Below the pieces are notes generated by a model. That model saw nothing but the letters and a program-made list of their open reading frames with translations, ran no database searches and was not told where the DNA came from. 6,971 bases of DNA, from positions 1 through 6,971 of the forward strand of contig DBIH01000023.1 of the NCBI GenBank assembly GCA_002296885.1, in the 5' to 3' direction. Shown in pieces: positions 1 through 6,368 of this stretch (the first letter of the stretch is position 1; the number at the start of each line of letters is the position of its first letter). This DNA comes from Flavobacterium sp. UBA807 (lineage in GTDB: Bacteria > Bacteroidota > Bacteroidia > Flavobacteriales > Flavobacteriaceae). The position numbers and the translations under genes are program-made.

Positions 1-251
1 ATTCTTTTGTCCTTGTTTAAAATTTCCTGCTCATGCTCAGATTTTAGTTCTAAAAACTTTTCTTTTGCCTGTAGTAATTTGTCTTTTTTAATGTTTTCAG
101 CCTCGAGATTTGCATCTTTTAAGATAGATGCCGCTTCTTTTTTTGCATTTTTGACCATATTGGAAATGTTGCTTTTTTCAAGGAATTTTGCAATTCCAAA
201 ACCTCCGGCAATTCCCGCAATCAGTGCGATTATAATCAGTGTAGTTCCCAT
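1..251 (-). CDS. rny: Ribonuclease Y, N-terminal part (runs off left edge)
   Basis: RNase Y is a membrane-anchored endoribonuclease that starts mRNA decay. The 83 codons here give the N-terminal anchor and the start of the coiled coil. The protein opens with [20 protein letters not shown], a glycine-rich hydrophobic helix (about residues 4-20). A long charged helix follows, rich in K/E/A, with stretches such as [20 protein letters not shown] and [18 protein letters not shown], typical of the RNase Y coiled-coil linker. The KH and HD domains that would carry RNA binding and catalysis lie beyond position 1 and cannot be checked. The ATG (249-251) is chosen because it directly precedes the membrane helix; upstream is A-rich with no Shine-Dalgarno, as usual in Flavobacteria. 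It lies about 25 nt downstream of the structured RNA and on the same strand as zapA. No clear promoter of its own was seen, so readthrough from upstream is likely (inference). Identification rests on family recognition of the N-terminus plus the zapA neighbourhood. Confidence 0.88.
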   Translation of the reverse strand, partial: MGTTLIIIALIAGIAGGFGIAKFLEKSNISNMVKNAKKEAASILKDANLEAENIKKDKLLQAKEKFLELKSEHEQEILNKDKR

Positions 252-273
252 TTGTTTGTTTGTGTTTATATAT

Positions 274-291
274 AAAAAAAGCCCACATTAG
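274..291 (-). terminator. Probable 3' end of the 6S RNA: stem arm plus U-run
   Basis: On the minus strand the 3' arm of the closing stem, CUAAUGUGGGC (281-291), is followed at once by seven U (274-280), resembling an intrinsic terminator or the defined 3' end of a small RNA. The partner arm lies more than 130 nt upstream (424-434), so this is not a simple local hairpin. Termination is likely to be incomplete, because rny begins about 25 nt further on with no evident promoter of its own. Confidence 0.45.
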
Positions 292-436
292 GTGAATGCA
301 TAAACTCGAAAAGACAAGTTTTGAGCTAACTCACTGGTCAAGGATCCACGATAAAAGTGGCATGCTTTAGTAGCGACGACTGGCTCATTCTAATTTGTTA
401 GTGTTGAGTTTACCAATTAAAAACTAATGTAGGCGG
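275..436 (-). ncRNA. ssrS: 6S RNA, probable 6S-Flavo type
   Basis: 6S RNA binds the housekeeping RNA polymerase holoenzyme by mimicking an open promoter. Read on the minus strand, the zapA-rny gap folds as a long interrupted rod. An 11-bp terminal stem pairs 424-434 (GCCUACAUUAG) with 281-291 (CUAAUGUGGGC), with one G-U. A second stem pairs 406-412 (UAAACUC) with 301-307 (GAGUUUA). The middle is open and holds a small CUAA/UUAG hairpin (390-401). Near the apex is a CCAC/GUGG hairpin with a 7-nt loop (346-360). The outer stem is followed by seven U (274-280). A closing stem, internal stem, large central bubble and apical hairpin in about 155 nt match 6S architecture. Location beside zapA also fits: in E. 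coli ssrS lies directly downstream of zapA. Folding was done by eye; exact ends are estimates. The 5' end may be processed from the zapA transcript, since no clear promoter was found there. An unrelated structured leader of rny is the main alternative. Confidence 0.75.
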
Positions 437-462
437 TATTGTAATCCTATGTGATAAGAACG

Positions 463-756
463 TTATTTTTTTTCGAGATAATCAAATAATAAATCATTGA
501 TTTTTTTTAATCTTTCAAGATCTTTATTGTCCATGGTGCTTTCGACCTGCTTTTGTTCGACCTGCGAAGCAAACTGTAAGGCGCACATGGCCAATACATC
601 CTGTTTATCGCGGACAGCATAGTTCTCTTCGAATTGCTTAATCATAGCATCAATTTTTTTGGAAGCGCTTCGCAGTCCTTCTTCCTGTGACATATCTACC
701 GTTAACGGGTAAACCCTGTCTGCAATTGATAATTTTATTTTAAGCTTTTCATCCAT
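463..756 (-). CDS. zapA: Cell division protein ZapA
   Basis: ZapA binds FtsZ protofilaments in the cytoplasm and promotes Z-ring bundling. The 97-aa product has the normal family length and layout. It has a short N-terminal beta region (LKIKLSIADRVYPLTVDMSQ), then a helix with the family pattern EEGLRSASKKIDAMIKQFEE, an RDKQDVLAMCALQFASQVEQ segment, and a charged C-terminal coiled-coil tail ending in lysines. The ATG at 754-756 is the natural start: it begins just before the beta region and lies 5 nt after the stop of the preceding coiled-coil gene, so the two are probably translated from one mRNA. The 6S-like RNA follows about 30 nt after the stop, then rny. No separate promoter is seen in the 5-nt gap. 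The assignment is firm for the family; FtsZ binding is inferred from it. Confidence 0.9.
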   Translation of the reverse strand: MDEKLKIKLSIADRVYPLTVDMSQEEGLRSASKKIDAMIKQFEENYAVRDKQDVLAMCALQFASQVEQKQVESTMDNKDLERLKKINDLLFDYLEKK

Positions 757-761
757 GTTGT

Positions 762-1052
762 TTAGTCTGATAACTGTGCTATACAGTGATCTATCTCTCG
801 GATTAATGAATTTATTTTAAGCTTTGTATCTCGTTTATTTTCTTCACCGCCTAATAATGAATTAGCCATTTTGAGTGATTCGCATTCTGATTTCAGACTT
901 GCAATCTCATCAGATTGTTTTTGCATCACACTTGCAGCATTATTTAATTGCGCTTTCAATGAAACAGAATCTTGCTCTAAACTATTGATCTTAGTAAAAA
1001 GTTTTTCAATTCTATTTTCAAGAGAATCAATTATTTCTGCAACTTCACTCAT
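762..1052 (-). CDS. Small coiled-coil protein upstream of zapA (function unknown, ZapB-like candidate)
   Basis: This 96-aa soluble protein has no signal peptide or membrane segment and is almost entirely helical. Residues 1-65 show heptad-like spacing of hydrophobic residues (EIIDSLENRIEKLFTKINSL, then LKAQLNNAASVMQKQSDEIA and SLKSECESLKMANSLL). A GGEE break at about 69-72 separates this from a short C-terminal helix (KLKINSLIREIDHCIAQLSD). It is the first gene of the operon, preceded by a strong Bacteroidetes-type promoter and 5 nt ahead of zapA. In enterobacteria ZapB, a small coiled-coil protein, partners ZapA at the Z-ring, so the context suggests a division-associated role. That is inference: length and coiled-coil nature fit, but no ZapB-specific signature is recognised. 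The ATG at 1050-1052 lies about 20 nt after the predicted transcription start, which supports this start. Confidence 0.82.
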   Translation of the reverse strand: MSEVAEIIDSLENRIEKLFTKINSLEQDSVSLKAQLNNAASVMQKQSDEIASLKSECESLKMANSLLGGEENKRDTKLKINSLIREIDHCIAQLSD

Positions 1053-1079
1053 GAAATACTTTATTCATTACTTACTTCA

Positions 1080-1109
1080 CAAAGTTAGGATTCTATTTTG
1101 GTTGTACAA
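1080..1109 (-). promoter_or_regulatory. Promoter of the coiled-coil/zapA/6S/rny operon
   Basis: On the minus strand a TTG (1107-1109) is followed after 19 nt by TAACTTTG (1080-1087), a perfect match to the Bacteroidetes -7 box TAnnTTTG with the -33 TTG at the expected spacing. Transcription would begin near 1073-1075, leaving a leader of about 21 nt before the ATG at 1052. It is the best promoter match in the window. Confidence 0.7.
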
Positions 1110-1191
1110 TAGTTTTGATAATTATTTCTTTCTATACTACAGTTACATTTATAATAATTTGTTTTTTAAGAAGTTATAAAATACACATTTG

Positions 1192-1226
1192 TTGTAATTT
1201 TTAACTCTTGGTTTTCCTTACCTTAG
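1192..1226 (+). promoter_or_regulatory. Candidate promoter of the M23 peptidase gene
   Basis: TACCTTAG (1219-1226) matches the Bacteroidetes -7 box TAnnTTTG at all but one fixed position. A TTG at 1192-1194 lies 24 nt upstream, slightly longer than usual. Transcription would begin near 1232, about 10 nt before the ATG at 1242; short leaders are common in this group. A second -7-like box, TAGTTTTG, at 1110-1117 matches perfectly but has no TTG at the right distance. Confidence 0.4.
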
Positions 1227-1241
1227 CTCAAACAGTTTTTT

Positions 1242-2939
1242 ATGCGTTTTTTTGGAATTCTTTTCTTGTTTTCAATGATATCTTTTGGACAAAACCAATA
1301 CCCAAAAGATTATTTCCGTTCGCCGTTGGATATTCCTTTGCAGCTTTCAGGAAATTTCGGCGAATTAAGACCAAACCACATTCATTCCGGTTTCGATTGT
1401 AAAACAAATCAGATTGAAGGTTTAAATGTCTATGCTGCTGCCGACGGTTATGTTTCCCGAATAAAAATTTCTGAAGTTGGTTACGGAAAAGCAATTTACA
1501 TTACGCATCCAAACGGATATACAACCGTTTACGGGCATTTGCAATCGGGTTATGGAGAAATAGATAAATTCATAAAAAGAAAGCAATACGAAGCTAAATC
1601 ATACGAAATAGATATCAATCTTAATCCTACAGATTTAATAATCAAAAAAGGAGATATCATCGCAATCTCAGGAAACACAGGTGGTTCCGACGGACCGCAT
1701 CTGCATTTTGAAATTCGGGATACGCAGTCAGAAAAAATCATCAATCCTATGTATTTTGGATTTGATACTGTTATTACTGATACAAAACGCCCAACGGTAA
1801 ATAGTTTATGGGTTTATCCTTTGGATGAAAATTCTTCGGTCAATCAAACCAATAAACCTATTTTTTTGAGCCTGAATTCGCAGGATGACGGAAGCTATAT
1901 CGCAGAAAAGGTTGAAGCTTCTGGAAAAATTGGATTCGGAATTACCACTATCGATTTTGATGATGTTTCCTGGAACGGTAACGGAGTTTTCAGAGTACAG
2001 AGTTTTTTGAATGGCAAACCTTCTTTTGGCTATCAATTTGATACTTTCGCGTTTGACGAAACCAGAAGAGTTAATTCGCTGATTGATTATGAACGTTATA
2101 AAAAATTGGGACAACGCGTTCAAAAATTGTTCTTCAAAAACTCCTATCCGTTAAGTTTGATAAAACCCGGAATTGATAACGGAATCATAAACGTAAATCC
2201 AAATACTTATCAAACCTATTATATTGAAATCTCAGATTTCAGCCAGAACATAACAAAGGTTTATGTCCCTATTCAATATTCTTCCTTGCCTGCTAAAATC
2301 ATTGAACAGCCAAAGCAAACCAAATATTTAGTCAAAGCACAAAAGGATAATATTTTTGCTTCGGAAAATGTAACGGTTACCATTCCGGCAAATACTTTTG
2401 TTGATGATTTTTATATGGATTTTGAAGTCAAGAAAGGAACTTTGAAGCTTCACGAAGATCTTGTACCGGCATTTTCCAACATGACAATTACTTTTGAGGA
2501 CTCGACTTTGACAGCCAAGAGCCGTGAAAAAATGTTTATTGGTTTAAAGGACGGAAATAAAATCTTCTATTACGATACTAAAAAAAATAAAAATGCGTTT
2601 ACTATTTATACGAAGTATTTGGGTGAATATAAATTGATGAAAGACACCAATCCGCCAAAGGTGAAAATCGATAAAAAGATAGAAGGAAAGTGGATTAGTG
2701 ATCAGAATGAAATAACATTTACCATTTCAGATGACATGTCGGGAATTAAAAGTTACAACGGTTATTTGAACGGAAAATGGATTTTACTGGAATACGAACC
2801 CAAAACCAAAAAGCTTGTTCATCATTTTGCCGATGGCATCGCCGATGAAGGGAAAAACGATTTAAAAGTAGTAGTTACCGATAATATTGGAAATTCTACT
2901 ATCTTTGAGACGCAATTTTTTAGAAGTCAGAAACCTTAA
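1242..2939 (+). CDS. Secreted M23-family metallopeptidase (peptidoglycan endopeptidase type)
   Basis: M23 (lysostaphin/LytM-like) zinc peptidases cleave peptide cross-bridges of peptidoglycan; this one is probably periplasmic or envelope-associated. A signal peptide occupies about residues 1-17 (MRFFGILFLFSMISFGQ), which supports the ATG at 1242. The catalytic domain spans about 30-175. HSGFD gives zinc ligands H48 and D52, YGHL gives H99, and GPHLHFEIRD gives H153 and the third ligand H155, so all expected residues are present and it should be active. The roughly 390-residue C-terminal extension is not catalytic. It looks beta-rich, and the stretch from about 468 to 560 (DTNPPKVKI, ISDDMSGIKSYNGYLNGKW, VVVTDNIGN) resembles a bacterial Ig-like fold. 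At 565 aa it is longer than a minimal M23 protein, but long forms with beta extensions occur in Bacteroidetes. Natural substrate is unknown. The TonB-dependent receptor gene follows after 9 nt, so co-transcription is likely. Confidence 0.9.
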   Translation: MRFFGILFLFSMISFGQNQYPKDYFRSPLDIPLQLSGNFGELRPNHIHSGFDCKTNQIEGLNVYAAADGYVSRIKISEVGYGKAIYITHPNGYTTVYGHLQSGYGEIDKFIKRKQYEAKSYEIDINLNPTDLIIKKGDIIAISGNTGGSDGPHLHFEIRDTQSEKIINPMYFGFDTVITDTKRPTVNSLWVYPLDENSSVNQTNKPIFLSLNSQDDGSYIAEKVEASGKIGFGITTIDFDDVSWNGNGVFRVQSFLNGKPSFGYQFDTFAFDETRRVNSLIDYERYKKLGQRVQKLFFKNSYPLSLIKPGIDNGIINVNPNTYQTYYIEISDFSQNITKVYVPIQYSSLPAKIIEQPKQTKYLVKAQKDNIFASENVTVTIPANTFVDDFYMDFEVKKGTLKLHEDLVPAFSNMTITFEDSTLTAKSREKMFIGLKDGNKIFYYDTKKNKNAFTIYTKYLGEYKLMKDTNPPKVKIDKKIEGKWISDQNEITFTISDDMSGIKSYNGYLNGKWILLEYEPKTKKLVHHFADGIADEGKNDLKVVVTDNIGNSTIFETQFFRSQKP

Positions 2940-2948
2940 TTCTATAAT

Positions 2949-5429
2949 TTGAAAACAAATAAATTACTTTTTACGTTCCTTTTTTTAACGTTAAGTATCA
3001 TCGCTTTTGCGCAAAATCCAACCGCAAAAGTAGCCGGAATTGTACTTGATGAATATAACAAACCTGTTGAGAATGTTAATGTTAGCTATCAAACTAAGAC
3101 CGTAAATACTGATGCCAATGGTTTTTACAGTATAACTATTCCTGCCAATCAAAATGTTGTTCTGGTTTTTACGCACACTGCACTTAAAAAAGTAACGGCT
3201 ACTTTTAATTTGAAACCGAATGAAAATCATGAATTTCATCCAATACTGAGTGATAAGGCAGAACAATTGGGAGAAGTTGTAATAACAAACAGCAGAAAAC
3301 GTGTTCAGGGAATTACATCAGTCGACCCTGAAACCATTCGTAAAAACCCAAGTGCTATGCCCGGAGTGGAAAGTGTTTTAAAAACATTTGCCGGAGTAAA
3401 TGCTAACAATGAATTGAGTTCAGGATATAACGTACGTGGTGGAAATTATGACGAAAACCTGGTTTATGTGAATGAAATTGAAGTCTATCGTCCGTTCTTA
3501 ATCCGTTCCGGACAACAGGAAGGATTGAGTTTTACCAATACCGATATGGTTCAGAATGTAGACTTTTCTGCTGGTGGATTTCAGGCAAAATATGGTGATA
3601 AATTGTCTTCAGTCTTAGATATAACATACAGAAAACCAACCAAATTCGGAATGGCCGCTGAAGCCAGTTTTCTTGGCGGAAGCTTGACTGGTGAAGGGAT
3701 TTCAAAAAATAAAAAGTGGTCGGCCATTACAGGTGTTCGTTTTCGTGACAATTCACTTTTGGTAAACAGTCAGGAAACGCAAACCAATTACCATCCGACG
3801 TATCTGGATGTTCAAACCAATGTAAATTACAAGCTGAACAAGAAGTGGGAATTTAGTTTCCTTGGTAATGCTTCCCAAAATAAATACAACTATCAACCTT
3901 TGACACGTCAGACTAATTTTGGAACGATTGATGAGCCAATCGCACTTCAGGTTTTTTATGAAGGTCAGGAAAAAGATAAGTATCAAACACTTTTCGGAGC
4001 ATTAAAGACTACTTTTACAGCCAATGAAAATAATAATTTTAGGCTGATCGGTTCTGTTTATCATACGCAGGAGCAGGAGTATTTCGATATTTTCGCCGCT
4101 TATTATTTAGGGGAAGTTGATACGAATATTGGTTCAGAAACTTTAGGGCAAGTAACTTATAATCGAGGTATCGGAACACAATTAAATCATGCCCGAAACG
4201 ATTTGGATGCCTTAATTGTAAATGCAGAAATCAAAGGAACACATCAAATCAACAATAAAAAGCACCAAATTGACTGGGGATTCAAATACACCCGTGAAAA
4301 CATCCGCGACAGGATTGTTGAGTGGGAAGTAATTGATTCAGCCGGGTTTTCAATAAACCCGCCCATTGTTACTTTGCCTCATAACGAGCAGCCTTACAAT
4401 CCATACACAGGGCCGCTGGTTCCTTATCAAAATGTACGGGCAACTAATTTCATTGACATCAACCGATTATCAGGTTATGGCCAATGGAGTACTAAAACAA
4501 CGCTTGGTAGCAGCCAGTTATGGATTAATGCCGGAACCCGTTTTCACAGCTGGATAGTTTCGGGAAGAGGAATTACCGGCGCAAAACAACAAACCGTTTT
4601 CAGTCCAAGAGCTCAATTGTCACTTAAACCGGATTGGGAAAAAGATATGTTGTTCCGATTAGCTGTTGGGTATTATCACCAACCACCGTTTTACCGTGAA
4701 TTAAGAGATTCTCTCGGAACGGTCAGGCCCAATGTAAAAGCGCAGCAATCCATTCATTTTGTGCTGAGCAATGATTACAATTTCAAGATGAACAACCGAC
4801 CGTTTAAGCTGGTCACGGAAGCTTATTACAAGACAATGACCGATGTCAATACCTATACACTTGAGAATGTCAGAATTCGATATCGAGCCAATAATGATGC
4901 AGTTGCATACGCCTATGGTTTGGATATGAGGTTGAATGGTGAGTTTGTTCCGGGAACGGAATCTTGGTTGAGTTTTGGTTATATGAAAACCGAAGAAAAC
5001 CAGAATGACAGAGGTTATATTGCACGTCCAACAGACCAGCGATTGAAATTCGGTATTCTTTTCCAGGATTATATGCCTAATCTTCCAAATATGAAATTGT
5101 ATCTGAATCTGGTTTACAATACAGGTTTGCCTGGTGGCTCGCCTTCTTATGCTGATGCTTATACGTATCAAAGCCGTTTGCGTGATTATCGTCGTGCCGA
5201 TGTTGGGTTTTCTTATGTGCTGACCGAAAGGAACAATGAAAGACCCGAAGGGCATTGGCTTAAGAAATTCCAGGATCTGTCTATAGGTTTTGAAATTTTC
5301 AACATCTTCAACAACCAAAATGCTATTACTAATACTTGGGTTCGCGACGTGTATACCAAAAATCAGTACGGAATTCCAAACTATATGACCACTCGAGTTT
5401 TCAATCTTAAACTGACAGCAAAACTGTAG
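2949..5429 (+). CDS. TonB-dependent outer-membrane receptor with carboxypeptidase-regulatory-like domain
   Basis: Such receptors import large or scarce substrates across the outer membrane using TonB/ExbBD energy. The 826-aa product has a signal peptide (about 1-21, ending FLFLTLSIIAFA before QNP). Next is a carboxypeptidase-regulatory-like beta domain at about 27-100 (KVAGIVLDEYNKPVENVNVS, TDANGFYSITIP). The plug spans about 120-228 (NPSAMPGVESVLKTFAGV, SSGYNVRGGNYDENLVYVNE, FSAGGFQAKYGDKLSSVLDI). The rest is a beta-barrel of aromatic-rich strands with a terminal strand TTRVFNLKLTAKL. The start is TTG (2949-2951): it alone keeps the signal peptide, and the next in-frame Met is near residue 137. 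The upstream gene ends in the same frame 9 nt earlier. No SusD gene is adjacent, so it is not a typical SusC; at 826 aa it is also shorter than most SusC proteins. Substrate cannot be told. An M23 peptidase precedes it and a lipoprotein follows. Confidence 0.9.
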   Translation: MKTNKLLFTFLFLTLSIIAFAQNPTAKVAGIVLDEYNKPVENVNVSYQTKTVNTDANGFYSITIPANQNVVLVFTHTALKKVTATFNLKPNENHEFHPILSDKAEQLGEVVITNSRKRVQGITSVDPETIRKNPSAMPGVESVLKTFAGVNANNELSSGYNVRGGNYDENLVYVNEIEVYRPFLIRSGQQEGLSFTNTDMVQNVDFSAGGFQAKYGDKLSSVLDITYRKPTKFGMAAEASFLGGSLTGEGISKNKKWSAITGVRFRDNSLLVNSQETQTNYHPTYLDVQTNVNYKLNKKWEFSFLGNASQNKYNYQPLTRQTNFGTIDEPIALQVFYEGQEKDKYQTLFGALKTTFTANENNNFRLIGSVYHTQEQEYFDIFAAYYLGEVDTNIGSETLGQVTYNRGIGTQLNHARNDLDALIVNAEIKGTHQINNKKHQIDWGFKYTRENIRDRIVEWEVIDSAGFSINPPIVTLPHNEQPYNPYTGPLVPYQNVRATNFIDINRLSGYGQWSTKTTLGSSQLWINAGTRFHSWIVSGRGITGAKQQTVFSPRAQLSLKPDWEKDMLFRLAVGYYHQPPFYRELRDSLGTVRPNVKAQQSIHFVLSNDYNFKMNNRPFKLVTEAYYKTMTDVNTYTLENVRIRYRANNDAVAYAYGLDMRLNGEFVPGTESWLSFGYMKTEENQNDRGYIARPTDQRLKFGILFQDYMPNLPNMKLYLNLVYNTGLPGGSPSYADAYTYQSRLRDYRRADVGFSYVLTERNNERPEGHWLKKFQDLSIGFEIFNIFNNQNAITNTWVRDVYTKNQYGIPNYMTTRVFNLKLTAKL

Positions 5430-5440
5430 AAATAATTCAC

Positions 5441-5448
5441 TATTTTTG
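5441..5448 (+). promoter_or_regulatory. Candidate -7 box for the lipoprotein gene
   Basis: TATTTTTG is a perfect TAnnTTTG match, 12 nt after the receptor stop codon and 13 nt before the ATG at 5462. No TTG lies at the expected upstream spacing; the nearest is CTG at 5424-5426. If used, transcription would start near 5455. That would exclude a GTG start at 5450 and favour ATG 5462. Confidence 0.4.
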
Positions 5449-5461
5449 AGTGTTTAATTTT

Positions 5462-6175
5462 ATGAAAATGAAAAATTACCATTTCTACATAGCCATACTA
5501 TTCGTTCTGTTTATTTCAAGCTGCAAAAAGGAAGAAGTTGAAAAGCCAAAAGTAACTTACGAAAACACTCCAAAAGTGAAGCAGGAAACAATAGCTGATA
5601 CCAATCAGATTGAAGTTGCCGATTTACCTGTAAATATGGAAGGGACTAATTTTTTAATTCACCCTGTTGGGGTTACTACGGGAACCGGCAAAGAAAAATC
5701 ATCTGATAATGAACAAAGCTTCACAGTATCTAATTATGGAGAATATCAGATTACGGGATATTTGAAAAACCTGAAATTTCAGGAAATTGGTAAAGACAGT
5801 ATTTATGCCTTGACAGATAAACCCGTGCTTATTGAAACAGCAACCTATTTAAAAACCTTTGCCGACAAAACCAAACAGCAATTAATGCTTTATTCTTTGG
5901 CAGATATGGATACCAATAAGGACGGGAAATTAGATACTAATGATATTAAGTCACTTTATATCAGTACAATCTCGGGACAGAAATTCACCAAACTCTCTAC
6001 AGATTTTCAGGAATTAATCGATTGGAAAATTATCGAATCGAAGAACATTCTTTTTTTCAGAACGATTGAAGATGCTGATAAAAACGGCTCACTTGAAAGA
6101 CAAGACAGAATTCACTATTACTTTGTGAATCTAACGGATAAAGAATGGAAAGTAAGCTCTTATAAGCCCATTTAA
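5462..6175 (+). CDS. Lipoprotein with two EF-hand-type calcium loops, function unknown
   Basis: The 237-aa product has a lipoprotein signal: basic start MKMKNYHF, hydrophobic core IAILFVLF and lipobox ISSC with the acylated Cys at residue 21, followed by KKEE. It should be lipid-anchored in the envelope. The mature part is not a recognised family. After a charged linker (about 22-55) comes a globular beta-rich region. It contains two loops with ideal EF-hand spacing: DTNKDGKLDTND (about 150-161) and DADKNGSLERQD (about 204-215). Both have acidic or Asn residues at positions 1, 3 and 5, Gly at 6, Leu at 8 and Asp at 12, so calcium binding is likely (inference). The loops are about 54 residues apart, so they are not a compact dockerin repeat. 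A GTG at 5450 could extend the ORF by four codons, but ATG 5462 gives a proper signal peptide. It follows the receptor by 32 nt and may work with it at the surface. Confidence 0.83.
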   Translation: MKMKNYHFYIAILFVLFISSCKKEEVEKPKVTYENTPKVKQETIADTNQIEVADLPVNMEGTNFLIHPVGVTTGTGKEKSSDNEQSFTVSNYGEYQITGYLKNLKFQEIGKDSIYALTDKPVLIETATYLKTFADKTKQQLMLYSLADMDTNKDGKLDTNDIKSLYISTISGQKFTKLSTDFQELIDWKIIESKNILFFRTIEDADKNGSLERQDRIHYYFVNLTDKEWKVSSYKPI

Positions 6176-6355
6176 TTAAAATCTTTTTGGAAAACGCATT
6201 GAATATTGACCAACATAAAATCCGATCAATATCCAAATTACAATAAATCTGGATAAAATATTCTGTACTTTTTCTTCTCCAAAAGTTTCAAAGGCTAACA
6301 AAACAAAAACAGCGCATCCTAATATAAACAGCATTCCAAAGTATTCTCTTTTCAT
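6176..6355 (-). CDS. Small two-helix membrane protein, function unknown
   Basis: This 59-aa protein begins MKREYFGM and has two predicted membrane helices, about residues 5-22 (YFGMLFILGCAVFVLLAF) and about 38-54 (FIVIWILIGFYVGQY). A short polar loop, ETFGEEKVQNILSR, separates them, and the tail SMRFPKRF is basic. The family is not recognised. The open frame extends 32 codons further upstream, but that part overlaps the end of the ABC transporter gene in another frame. ATG 6353-6355 lies 13 nt after the transporter stop, which is natural operon spacing, so it is preferred. The gene is probably co-transcribed with the ABC exporter. Its stop codon directly abuts the stop of the convergent lipoprotein gene. 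Coding is supported by clean operon placement and the coherent two-helix topology, but it is short and no homology was checked. Confidence 0.68.
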   Translation of the reverse strand: MKREYFGMLFILGCAVFVLLAFETFGEEKVQNILSRFIVIWILIGFYVGQYSMRFPKRF

Positions 6356-6368
6356 AAAATAGATTTTG

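Noticed and set aside
7..291. 94-codon plus-strand frame at the left edge
   Set aside because: It is antisense to the RNase Y N-terminus and to the 6S terminal stem; its composition (Phe/Ser runs) is what the reverse of a Lys/Glu-rich coiled coil gives.
1110..1117. Perfect TAGTTTTG -7-like box on the plus strand
   Set aside because: No TTG at the required upstream distance, and it would give a leader of about 120 nt; kept only as a secondary possibility for the peptidase gene.
871..1179. 102-codon plus-strand frame opposite the coiled-coil gene
   Set aside because: It overlaps a gene with better promoter and operon support, and its Phe/Leu/Ser-rich tail comes from AT-rich intergenic DNA.
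4701..5318. 205-codon minus-strand frame inside the receptor gene
   Set aside because: It is fully antisense to the conserved beta-barrel coding region and shows no recognisable domain or start context. The other open frames inside the peptidase and receptor genes are rejected for the same reason.
5450..5461. GTG start four codons upstream for the lipoprotein
   Set aside because: It would begin at or before the predicted transcription start from the TATTTTTG box; ATG 5462 gives a standard lipoprotein signal.
2949..6175. Polysaccharide-utilisation locus (SusC/SusD pair)
   Set aside because: The receptor is short for SusC, and the next gene is a 237-aa EF-hand lipoprotein without SusD features; no glycan-degrading enzyme is present.
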